DNA of 6,987 bases. Source: Rhodospirillaceae bacterium (lineage in GTDB: Bacteria > Pseudomonadota > Alphaproteobacteria > DSM-16000 > Inquilinaceae). A program made the translations under genes and the position numbers. The notes under the pieces were generated by a model. The model was not told the origin of the DNA. It was given only the letters and a program-made list of their open reading frames with translations, and did no database searches. Numbering within the stretch: position 1 is the stretch's first letter; each line of letters begins with the position of its first letter. Location of the stretch: positions 1-6,987 of the forward strand of contig JAGQRL010000291.1 in assembly GCA_020425485.1 (NCBI GenBank). The letters are read 5' to 3'. Positions 1 to 4,908 of this stretch are shown here, piece after piece.

Positions 1-145
1 GGCTGCCCGTCACGTTGGGCGGCGGCATCATGATGGTGTAGGGCTTGGCGTTGGATTCGGGGTTGCAGGCGAACGCATGCTGGTTTTCCCAGAACGCGTA
101 GAGCCGGCCTTCGACCTCCTCGGGGCGAAAGGTCTTGTCGAGCAT
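1..145 (-). CDS. valS: Valyl-tRNA synthetase, N-terminal fragment (cut by window edge)
   Basis: This encodes the cytoplasmic class I synthetase that charges tRNA-Val with valine. Only the first 48 codons are present; the rest lies to the left of the window. The visible protein begins MLDKTFRPEEVEGRLYAFWE and reaches PPPNVTGS at residues 41-48. That is the conserved stretch just before the HIGH ATP-binding signature in ValS. The start is the ATG at 143-145, which gives the usual ValS N-terminus; the Shine-Dalgarno is weak (an AGG about 11 bases upstream). It follows popZ in the same direction after 69 bases, so the two are probably co-transcribed. An imperfect inverted repeat lies in that gap. 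The identity is firm; whether the full gene is intact cannot be judged here. Confidence 0.95.
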   Translation of the reverse strand, partial: MLDKTFRPEEVEGRLYAFWENQHAFACNPESNAKPYTIMMPPPNVTGS

Positions 146-171
146 CGGATCAGTTACCTGCTGTAGCGGCC

Positions 172-202
172 GCGTGTCGTCGAGATCATGGGGACGACGC
201 GC
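172..202 (-). repeat. Imperfect inverted repeat between popZ and valS
   Basis: Positions 172-181 and 193-202 are complementary over ten positions with one exception (175/199) and an 11-base loop. In a transcript of the popZ-valS strand the exception is a C-A mismatch, leaving a 6-bp inner stem and a 3-bp outer stem. In the opposite RNA it would be a G-U wobble. No T-tract follows in the valS direction, so it is not a classic intrinsic terminator. It could be an RNA structure in the valS leader or a protein-binding site. Confidence 0.4.
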
Positions 203-214
203 ACCGGCGCAAAC

Positions 215-778
215 TCAGCGCCGGCCCCCGCCACGGCCGATATACTGGACTTCCCGGTCGACGAGCCGCTCCACGATTTCCGGCAGGTTCTCTTCCAGCC
301 AGTCGTGCAGCATGGGCTTCAGCAGCTCGCGGACCAGATCTTCCACCGTCCGGCCATCCCCAATCGGGAGATCGGAATACAGGCGGTTGCCCGATCCGTT
401 CAAGCGCGCAAACGCCGAATGGGCCAGATCGGCGGTGCGATCGGAGATCAGCGACTCTCCGTCATCGGGCCGTCCGCCCGATTCAGCGGGCGGCGGTCCC
501 TGCTGGACGACCTGGGTGAGTTCCAGAATGTCGTCGTCCTCTTCGGCTTCGGCTTCGACTTCCTCCTCCATCTCGATCTCGGGCAGCTCTTCGTCTTCCG
601 ATAGCGAGATCTCGGGCGGCGGCGGGCCGGCCTCTATGTCATCGTCTCCTGCGGCAGCCATGGGCGGCTCCTCGTAGTCCTCGGGCGGATCGGACGCGTC
701 CTCGGAAATGATCCGCCGGATGGAGGCCAATATTTCCTCCATAGACGGTTCCTGTTGCTGCGTCTGCGGCTCGTCCAT
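215..778 (-). CDS. popZ: PopZ / DUF2497 polar organizing protein
   Basis: PopZ self-assembles at the cell pole in alphaproteobacteria, anchoring the ParB-parS centromere and recruiting cell-cycle regulators. This 187-residue protein has the three-part family layout. An N-terminal recognition helix contains SMEEILASIRRIISED (12-27). A disordered region, extremely rich in Glu/Asp and Pro, runs from about 28 to 110. A C-terminal helical oligomerization domain runs from about 143 to 180 and includes VEDLVRELLKPMLHDWLEEN. Caulobacter PopZ is of similar size (177 residues). The ATG at 776-778 is chosen because a GGAG lies 7 bases upstream (786-789) and the N-terminal motif follows directly. The frame stays open to a GTG at 829, but the added 17 residues do not resemble the family. 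It sits between tolC and valS, as I recall for Caulobacter, and probably has its own promoter. Confidence 0.93.
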   Translation of the reverse strand: MDEPQTQQQEPSMEEILASIRRIISEDASDPPEDYEEPPMAAAGDDDIEAGPPPPEISLSEDEELPEIEMEEEVEAEAEEDDDILELTQVVQQGPPPAESGGRPDDGESLISDRTADLAHSAFARLNGSGNRLYSDLPIGDGRTVEDLVRELLKPMLHDWLEENLPEIVERLVDREVQYIGRGGGRR

Positions 779-785
779 CACGCCA

Positions 786-789
786 CTCC
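786..789 (-). promoter_or_regulatory. Ribosome binding site of popZ
   Basis: The minus strand reads GGAG here, 7 bases before the ATG at 776-778. It decides the popZ start in favour of that ATG rather than the upstream in-frame GTG at 829. Confidence 0.65.
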
Positions 790-861
790 AGGGAACGCTC
801 AAAGCGGGCGCTTGGCCCGTTGCCACCATCCGTCGCTACGGCCTTCTGGCACGTTCCCGCA

Positions 862-890
862 ATTTGGTTAACTTAGCGTTTCCGCGTCAA
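862..890 (-). promoter_or_regulatory. Candidate promoter of popZ
   Basis: On the minus strand TTGACG (890-885) is followed after 17 bases by CCAAAT (867-862), in the only AT-rich patch of the tolC-popZ gap. The -35 is good; the -10 matches only 3 of 6 sigma-70 consensus bases. The spacer ends in GTTAAC (867-872 is palindromic), which contains the TTAAC core of a CtrA half-site. A start near 855 would give a leader of about 75 bases before popZ. The position and AT-richness are seen; promoter activity is inferred. Confidence 0.35.
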
Positions 891-912
891 TGCGACGCGC
901 TATCGGCCGCAC

Positions 913-951
913 CGCCGGCAAACCGCCGTTGAACCGTCGCCCATGCCGGCG
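913..951. repeat. GC-rich inverted repeat in the tolC-popZ gap
   Basis: Positions 913-920 (CGCCGGCA) and 944-951 (TGCCGGCG) are perfectly complementary over 8 bp with a 23-base loop. It lies downstream of the tolC stop and upstream of the popZ promoter candidate. No T-tract follows on the tolC strand, so intrinsic termination is not supported. In DNA this GC-rich such a repeat may arise by chance. Confidence 0.25.
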
Positions 952-1025
952 ATTTGGCGGCGCCAGGAGCCGCCGACCAGGCCGGAAATCCGAGGAAAAG
1001 TGCCGTCCGCGCCTGGGTGCAGGTC

Positions 1026-2384
1026 CTAGGGGATCGAGGTGCCGATCCAGCGGGTGCTGGTGTTCTCGTAGTCGATATCCGGGTTGTAGACATCGACAGG
1101 CAGCCCCAGGGCCGAGGCCGACAAATTGCCGATGGCCGCCAGCAGCGTGTACTGCGCCACCACCTCGTTGCGCTGGGCGGTGATCAGGGAGACTCGGGCG
1201 TCCAGCAGCTCCTGTTCGGCATCCAGCACGTCCAGCGTGGTGCGCGAGCCCACCAGGGCTTCCTGGGTCACGCCGTCCAGCGCCACCTGGGCCGCCACCA
1301 CCTGGGCTTCCACCGAGGTTATCTGCGCCCGGCTGGTGGTCAGGTTGTCCCACGCCGTCACCGTCGCCTCGATGGCCTGGCGGCGGGCATCTTCGATGAC
1401 GATGCGCGCCTCTTCGGCGGCATAGCGCGCCTCGCGCACCTGCGAGGCTTCCAGGCCGCCCTGGTAGATGGGGATGCTGACCTGGGCGGTGATCGACACA
1501 TCGGTGCGGCTGTCGACCAGCGAGGAGACGTTGCGCGAATAGTTGGCGCTGCCCTGCAGCGTCACATCGGGCATCAGGTCCGACTCCGCGGAATCGATGC
1601 CCGCCTCGGCGGCCCGCTGGCCGAACACGGCCGACACCACCGCGGGATTGTTGGCGACCGCCATGTCCACCGCGTCGTCCAGCGTGCCCGGCAGCATGCC
1701 CAGCGGCGCCGGGGCCGCCAGCGCGCCCGGCGGCACGCCCACCACCTGCTCGTAGGTGGCGCGTGCGGTGCGCAGGCTGCCGGCCGCCTGGATGCGCGTG
1801 GCCGTGGCGCCGGCCAACCGGCTTTCCGCCTGGCTCACATCGGTGCGCGTCACCTCGCCCACATCGAATCGGTCGCGCGCCGCCTGGAGCTGGCGTTCCA
1901 GCACCCGTTCGTTGTTGATCTGCAACTCCAGCAGCGCCTGGTTCTGCACCACGTCCATGTAGGCGGCCACGGCATCGAGGAAGACCTGCTGTTCGATGCT
2001 GGCGAGCGCCGCCCGCTGCTGCTGGATCAGGCTTTCCGCCTGGCGCAGATTGGCGTCGGTCTGCCCACCGGTATAGAGGGGCTGGGTGACGGTGACGCCC
2101 ACCGCCCAGGGGGCAATGGTGTCGCCTGAGTCGCCGGGCTGGGTGTAGGAATACTGATAGCCGGCCTGGCCGCTGGCGGTGATGTTGGGGCGAATCCCGG
2201 CCAGCGCCTGGGGCACGCCTTCATTGGCCTGGCGCACCACTTCGCGCTGGGCGGCGATCTGCGGATTGGTCTGGTAAGTCAAGGCCAGCGCCTCGCTCAA
2301 CGATTGAGCGCTCGCCGGAGCGGCCGGCAGAAGATCCGCCGCCGCTGCCAGGAAAACCGCGGCCAGAAGCGTGCTGCGTCTCAT
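1026..2384 (-). CDS. tolC: TolC-family outer membrane efflux/secretion protein
   Basis: This is the trimeric outer membrane channel that completes RND or ABC drug-efflux pumps and type I secretion systems. The 452-residue protein is the usual family length. It starts with a signal peptide (about 1-26: MRRS, a hydrophobic core, then APASA before Gln27). It shows the family's internal duplication. QPLYTGGQTDANLRQAES (101-118) matches IPIYQGGLEASQVREAR (304-320), and DVGEVTRTDVSQAESRL (174-190) matches LVGSRTTLDVLDAEQELLDA (378-397). Long Gln/Ala/Glu-rich helices between them form the periplasmic tunnel. The ATG at 2382-2384 is preferred: GAGGA lies 6 bases upstream at 2391-2395. The adjacent GTG (2385-2387) is also in frame but leaves only 3 bases. 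The gene begins 9 bases after the rhodanese stop, so the two are probably translationally coupled. No partner membrane fusion protein or inner membrane pump is in the window, so its substrate is unknown. Confidence 0.95.
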   Translation of the reverse strand: MRRSTLLAAVFLAAAADLLPAAPASAQSLSEALALTYQTNPQIAAQREVVRQANEGVPQALAGIRPNITASGQAGYQYSYTQPGDSGDTIAPWAVGVTVTQPLYTGGQTDANLRQAESLIQQQRAALASIEQQVFLDAVAAYMDVVQNQALLELQINNERVLERQLQAARDRFDVGEVTRTDVSQAESRLAGATATRIQAAGSLRTARATYEQVVGVPPGALAAPAPLGMLPGTLDDAVDMAVANNPAVVSAVFGQRAAEAGIDSAESDLMPDVTLQGSANYSRNVSSLVDSRTDVSITAQVSIPIYQGGLEASQVREARYAAEEARIVIEDARRQAIEATVTAWDNLTTSRAQITSVEAQVVAAQVALDGVTQEALVGSRTTLDVLDAEQELLDARVSLITAQRNEVVAQYTLLAAIGNLSASALGLPVDVYNPDIDYENTSTRWIGTSIP

Positions 2385-2390
2385 CACTCG

Positions 2391-2395
2391 TCCTC
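2391..2395 (-). promoter_or_regulatory. Ribosome binding site of tolC, overlapping the rhodanese stop
   Basis: The minus strand reads TTGAGGA across the end of the rhodanese gene. The TGA stop (2394-2396) shares bases with the GAGGA ribosome binding site of tolC. The overlap suggests that ribosomes finishing the rhodanese help start tolC. Confidence 0.65.
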
Positions 2396-2714
2396 AATAC
2401 TGCCGGATCGTCGGATCCAGGCGCTGCGCCCATGCGAGAATGCCGCCCTCAATGTTGAGCGCATTATGAAATCCCTGCATCTCCAACCATTCAACCACAC
2501 GCGCACTGCGCACGCCGCTACGGCACAATACTAGGAGCGGCTGGTCGCGCGGCAACTGGTCCACATGGGCGGGGATCAGCGCCATGGGAATCGACACGGC
2601 ACCGTCGAGCCCGGCGACATCCAGCTCCCACGGCTCCCAGACGTCCAGCAGGGTGACCGGGTCGCCGCGATCCCGCATCGCCTTTGCATCTTCTACCGAG
2701 ATCTGTTGCACCAT
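2394..2714 (-). CDS. Single-domain rhodanese-like protein
   Basis: Rhodanese domains carry a persulfide on an active-site cysteine and move sulfur between acceptors; the partner of this one is unknown. The 106-residue soluble protein is one rhodanese domain. It has LLDVWEPWE at 22-30, the conserved SIP (41-43), and the active-site loop CRSGVRS at 64-70 with catalytic Cys64, then the helix ARVVEWLEMQGF (71-82) and a GGILAW end (90-95). It has no signal peptide. The start is uncertain. The ATG at 2712-2714 gives the usual family N-terminus (MVQQISVEDAKAM) but has no clear Shine-Dalgarno. The in-frame ATG at 2748-2750 would add 12 residues and also lacks one. It lies between pcm and tolC in the same direction. 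The residue after the conserved Asp-Val is Trp26 where Arg is common. Confidence 0.88.
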   Translation of the reverse strand: MVQQISVEDAKAMRDRGDPVTLLDVWEPWELDVAGLDGAVSIPMALIPAHVDQLPRDQPLLVLCRSGVRSARVVEWLEMQGFHNALNIEGGILAWAQRLDPTIRQY

Positions 2715-2778
2715 GCCGCGCGCCGGGATGTTAGGGCAATCGCTCGCCATCGGCCGGCGCCAGGCCGCGCCATGCCGA

Positions 2779-3435
2779 TCAGAAGGTGAAGCTCGGCGCC
2801 ACCGCGAATTCGGGCAGACGCTGGCCGGACGCTTCGAACAACGGCCGCGACCCGATGACGCCGCCGATCCTGATGTAGAGCCGCGCTTCCCCCACCGGCC
2901 CGTCGCCGGCGACGATGGCCAGCAGGCGGCCGTCTTCGGCAAGCTGGTCGAGGATTTCCGCCGGCACCTCGTCCACCAGGCCGTCGATCACGATCACGTC
3001 GTAGGGGGCCTGTTCCTTGTGGCCCTGGCGCGCCGGCTTGTTGAGCACCACCACGTTGTCCACCTGGAGCTGCGCCAGCACGCTGGTGGCGGTGTGCGCC
3101 AGTTCGCCGTCGCTCTCCACCAGGATCACGGTTTCCGCCAGGTGGGCCAGCACGGCGGCGGAATAGCCGGTGCCGCCATCGACCACCAGGGCGATGTCCG
3201 TCGGCCGCACATGGGCTTCCTGCAGCAGGCGGGCCAGCACCATGGGCTTCAGCATGGCGCGGGTGTCGGACAGCCTGAGATCGGTGTCGGCGTACGCGTA
3301 GCCGCGCGACGACGACGGCACGAACAGCTCCCGCGGCACCTCGTCCAGGGCCTCCAGCAGCTTGTGGGACACCACGCGGTTCGGCTTGATCTGGCCGTCC
3401 ACCATGTTTCGACGCTGGGTCGCGTAGTCGGTCAT
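2779..3435 (-). CDS. pcm: Protein-L-isoaspartate O-methyltransferase family protein
   Basis: Family members transfer a methyl group from SAM; the classical enzyme repairs L-isoaspartyl residues in aged proteins. The 218-residue product starts MTDYATQRRNMVDGQI, as typical of the alphaproteobacterial members of this family. The region PRELFVP (34-40), the SAM-binding strand-loop LVVDGGTGYSAAVLAHL (83-99), the acidic end of the next strand VESD (106-109) and YDVIVIDGLVDEVP (145-158) follow a class I methyltransferase fold. The start is the ATG at 3433-3435; the frame is open upstream but the added residues are low-complexity proline-rich. There is only a weak GGA upstream. Two features argue against assuming classical repair activity: motif I is altered (Val84 and Asp86 where Asp and Gly are expected), and the SQP substrate motif is replaced by LKPMVLARLL (62-71). 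It probably leads the pcm-rhodanese-tolC unit; I found no convincing promoter for it in 3436-3657. Confidence 0.82.
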   Translation of the reverse strand: MTDYATQRRNMVDGQIKPNRVVSHKLLEALDEVPRELFVPSSSRGYAYADTDLRLSDTRAMLKPMVLARLLQEAHVRPTDIALVVDGGTGYSAAVLAHLAETVILVESDGELAHTATSVLAQLQVDNVVVLNKPARQGHKEQAPYDVIVIDGLVDEVPAEILDQLAEDGRLLAIVAGDGPVGEARLYIRIGGVIGSRPLFEASGQRLPEFAVAPSFTF

Positions 3436-3615
3436 GGCAGTCCATCGAGATGCGGGCGATGGCCCGGAACAAAAAGGATCGAACGATCTGTCGCACCGCC
3501 GGAGCGGCGGCGGAGGCGGCGGCAGCCTACTGCAAAGCAACACCCTTCGACCAGTACGGACTGAACGCGGCCATGACCCATCCGCCGGGCAGCCGCCATG
3601 CCCCCCGGGCTCGGC

Positions 3616-3644
3616 TTGACGGCCTGCGGCCTACCGCCTATGTC
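3616..3644 (+). promoter_or_regulatory. Sigma-70 type promoter of tRNA-Cys
   Basis: TTGACG (3616-3621) and TATGTC (3639-3644) are separated by exactly 17 bases. This closely fits both the general sigma-70 consensus and the looser alphaproteobacterial one. Transcription would start near 3651, leaving a leader of about 7 bases before the tRNA. The spacer contains the palindrome GGCCTGCGGCC (3621-3631). Confidence 0.72.
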
Positions 3645-3657
3645 ACCGGGTCACGCT

Positions 3658-3731
3658 GGCGCGGTGGCTGAGTGGTGAAGCACCGGACTGCAAATCCGTG
3701 AATGCCGGTTCGATTCCGGCCCGCGCCTCCA
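3658..3731 (+). tRNA. tRNA-Cys (anticodon GCA)
   Basis: A complete 74-base cloverleaf includes an encoded CCA. The acceptor stem is GGCGCGG (3658-3664) with CCGCGCC (3721-3727), then discriminator T3728 (U73, the normal CysRS identity base) and CCA (3729-3731). The D stem is GCT/AGC (3667-3669 and 3679-3681). The anticodon loop CTGCAAA (3688-3694) carries GCA at 3690-3692. The T arm is GCCGG/CCGGC (3704-3708 and 3716-3720) with loop TTCGATT. The top of the anticodon stem (positions 27-43; 3683/3699) is a C-U mismatch, and the variable loop is only four bases. The anticodon and U73 make the identity firm. It is divergent from pcm and convergent with the aldolase gene. Confidence 0.97.
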
Positions 3732-3750
3732 CCTCCCCCCCGCCGTCCCC

Positions 3751-3778
3751 GACCGCTGCGGTCCCGCCAACGCGGCGG
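3751..3778. terminator. Weak hairpins between convergent tRNA-Cys and aldolase genes
   Basis: Two small GC-rich hairpins sit side by side in the 60-base convergent gap. One is GACCG/CGGTC with a 3-base loop (3751-3763). The other is CCGCC/GGCGG with a 5-base loop (3764-3778). Neither is followed by a T-tract on either strand, so intrinsic termination is only a guess based on position. Confidence 0.22.
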
Positions 3779-3791
3779 CCGGTCGCCGCGA

Positions 3792-4739
3792 TCAGGCGGT
3801 GGCCGCCGGCTCCTCGGCGCCGACAAGGGCCGCCAGATCGACCCCAAGCTCGTTCTTCAGGCGGCCGGCCAGCGCGCGCGTCGCATCGCCCGGCTGGGCC
3901 ACCAGCGGCGGCCGCACGATGGTCCAGCGCTCCTCGCCGGTGGCCAGCGCCAGCAGCCCCTTCTGTGCGGGGATCGGCCCATAGTCCTGCACCAGCCGGC
4001 GGAACGCGCCGGCGGCGGCATGCAGCGCTGCGGCGCCGGCCCGGTCTCCGGCATCGAAGCGGCGCACCACCTCTGCGATGGCGCCGGCATTCAGGTTGGC
4101 GGTGGCGGAAATGCAGCCCGGTCCGCCGAGGTCAAGTGCGTCGAGCAGCGGCAGCTCGGAGCCGGGATAGACGATCAGCCCCTCGATCGCGAACAGGGCG
4201 GCGGTGTTGGCCCAGTCGCCGGAGGAATCCTTGATCCCCACGACGATGCCGGGGAAGTCGGCGGCGAGCCGCGCCACCACCTCGACCGGCAGGCCGACGC
4301 CGGCCACCTGCGGGATGTGGTAGAGGTAGAGCCTGAGGCCGTCGCGCCCCACCCAGTCGATCAGCCGGGCGTAGTAGCCATAGAGCCCGTCGTCCGGCAC
4401 CGCCTTGTAGTAAAAGGGCGGCAGCACCATCACGCCGGCACAGCCGCGGTCCACGGCATCGCGGCACAGCTCGGCGGTGCCCGGCAGGTCGGTCAGCCCG
4501 GTGCCGGGGATCAGCCGCCCGGGATCGATGCCGCCGGCCAGCATGGCATCCAGCGTCGCCCGCCGCTCCGCAATGCCGACGGACAGCGCCTCCCCCGTGG
4601 TGCCGAAGGGGGCCAGCCCGGCACAGCCACCGCGCAGCAGGCGCCGCGCATGGGCGACGAACAGGTCGGTGGCGATGGTGAGATCGGGGTTGAAGGGCGT
4701 CAGGATCGGTGCGACGACGCCGCGGAGCGGGGATGACAT
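3792..4739 (-). CDS. DapA/NanA-superfamily class I aldolase (dihydrodipicolinate synthase family), substrate unknown
   Basis: These TIM-barrel enzymes form a Schiff base between a lysine and a 2-oxo acid (usually pyruvate), then add or split off an aldehyde. The 315-residue protein has GTTGE (46-50, carboxylate binding), a tyrosine pair in PPFYYK (107-112), the catalytic tyrosine Y140 in YHIP, and the Schiff-base lysine K170 in GIKDSSGDW. The length is normal to slightly long. It is probably not the lysine-pathway DapA. In DapA the tyrosine is followed by NVPSRT with an arginine that binds the dicarboxylic substrate; here the sequence is YHIPQVAGV with Val145 at the arginine position. A sugar-acid or other 2-oxo-acid lyase is likely, but the substrate cannot be read from the sequence. 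The ATG at 4737-4739 has a strong GGAGGA 8 bases upstream. It is divergent from the MATE gene, and no other catabolic gene is in the window. Confidence 0.88.
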   Translation of the reverse strand: MSSPLRGVVAPILTPFNPDLTIATDLFVAHARRLLRGGCAGLAPFGTTGEALSVGIAERRATLDAMLAGGIDPGRLIPGTGLTDLPGTAELCRDAVDRGCAGVMVLPPFYYKAVPDDGLYGYYARLIDWVGRDGLRLYLYHIPQVAGVGLPVEVVARLAADFPGIVVGIKDSSGDWANTAALFAIEGLIVYPGSELPLLDALDLGGPGCISATANLNAGAIAEVVRRFDAGDRAGAAALHAAAGAFRRLVQDYGPIPAQKGLLALATGEERWTIVRPPLVAQPGDATRALAGRLKNELGVDLAALVGAEEPAATA

Positions 4740-4747
4740 GCGCTTGG

Positions 4748-4762
4748 TCCTCCGATGATCGG
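4748..4762 (-). promoter_or_regulatory. Aldolase ribosome binding site overlapped by a palindrome
   Basis: The minus strand reads GGAGGA at 4753-4748, 8 bases before the aldolase ATG. The perfect 11-base palindrome CCGATGATCGG (4752-4762) runs into the first bases of this site. In mRNA it can form CCGA-UCA-UCGG, tying up the first two G's of the Shine-Dalgarno. It may be an operator or a translational switch; the ribosome binding site is solid, the regulation is inferred. Confidence 0.5.
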
Positions 4763-4783
4763 TGCCGCGCGGCAGCCGCCGGG

Positions 4784-4800
4784 CCGACCAAAAAACCGAC
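4784..4800. repeat. CCGAC direct repeats flanking an A tract
   Basis: CCGAC occurs at 4784-4788 and 4796-4800, 12 bases apart, with a run of six A's between them (4790-4795). It lies in the divergent aldolase/MATE intergenic region. The spacing and the A tract are compatible with a regulator binding site, but two 5-base copies are weak evidence. Confidence 0.25.
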
Positions 4801-4805
4801 TCGGG

Positions 4806-4834
4806 TCTCTAGTGAAAGGCGGGGTTGCACGCAA
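4806..4834 (-). promoter_or_regulatory. Weak candidate promoter of the aldolase gene
   Basis: On the minus strand TTGCGT (4834-4829) and TAGAGA (4811-4806) are 17 bases apart. Each matches only 3 of 6 consensus bases. It is the best-spaced pair I found upstream of the aldolase; a start near 4799 would place the CCGAC repeats at the beginning of the transcript. Confidence 0.22.
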
Positions 4835-4849
4835 TCCCATTGCCCGCAC

Positions 4850-4871
4850 CAGCGGCTTGCGATAGCCGCTG
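4850..4871 (+). repeat. Perfect 8-bp hairpin in the MATE gene leader
   Basis: CAGCGGCT (4850-4857) and AGCCGCTG (4864-4871) pair perfectly around the 6-base loop TGCGAT. The structure ends 37 bases before the preferred GTG start of the MATE gene. No T-tract follows, so it is not a standard terminator. It could be an operator for a dimeric regulator or an RNA structure. Confidence 0.5.
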
Positions 4872-4908
4872 CGCTCCCCCACTGCCAGCCGAAGAAGGCC
4901 GCCATTTC

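Noticed and set aside
956..974. 6-bp GGCGGC/GCCGCC hairpin after tolC
   Set aside because: No T-tract follows on the tolC strand; such short GC stems are expected by chance in this base composition.
954..2129. Long plus-strand open frame opposite tolC
   Set aside because: Low-complexity Arg/Gly/His composition, fully antisense to an unambiguous TolC protein.
3471..3490. Short palindrome GATCGAACGATC next to a T5 run on the minus strand, terminator-like, upstream of pcm
   Set aside because: The usable stem is only 4 bp with a 4-base loop, and the site lies in the pcm leader where a terminator is not expected.
3500..3525. CGG-rich triplet run in the pcm-tRNA gap
   Set aside because: Short, irregular and typical of GC-rich intergenic DNA; no clean repeat unit.
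2584..3564. Plus-strand open frame opposite the rhodanese and pcm genes
   Set aside because: His/Arg-rich antisense shadow of two recognised genes.
3658..3791. tRNA-Cys 3' end as an integration site for a genomic island
   Set aside because: No integrase, no direct repeat of the tRNA end and no composition shift are visible in the window.
3702..4736. Long plus-strand open frame starting inside tRNA-Cys and running opposite the aldolase gene
   Set aside because: Starts in the tRNA, antisense to a clear DapA-family protein, with no domain features.
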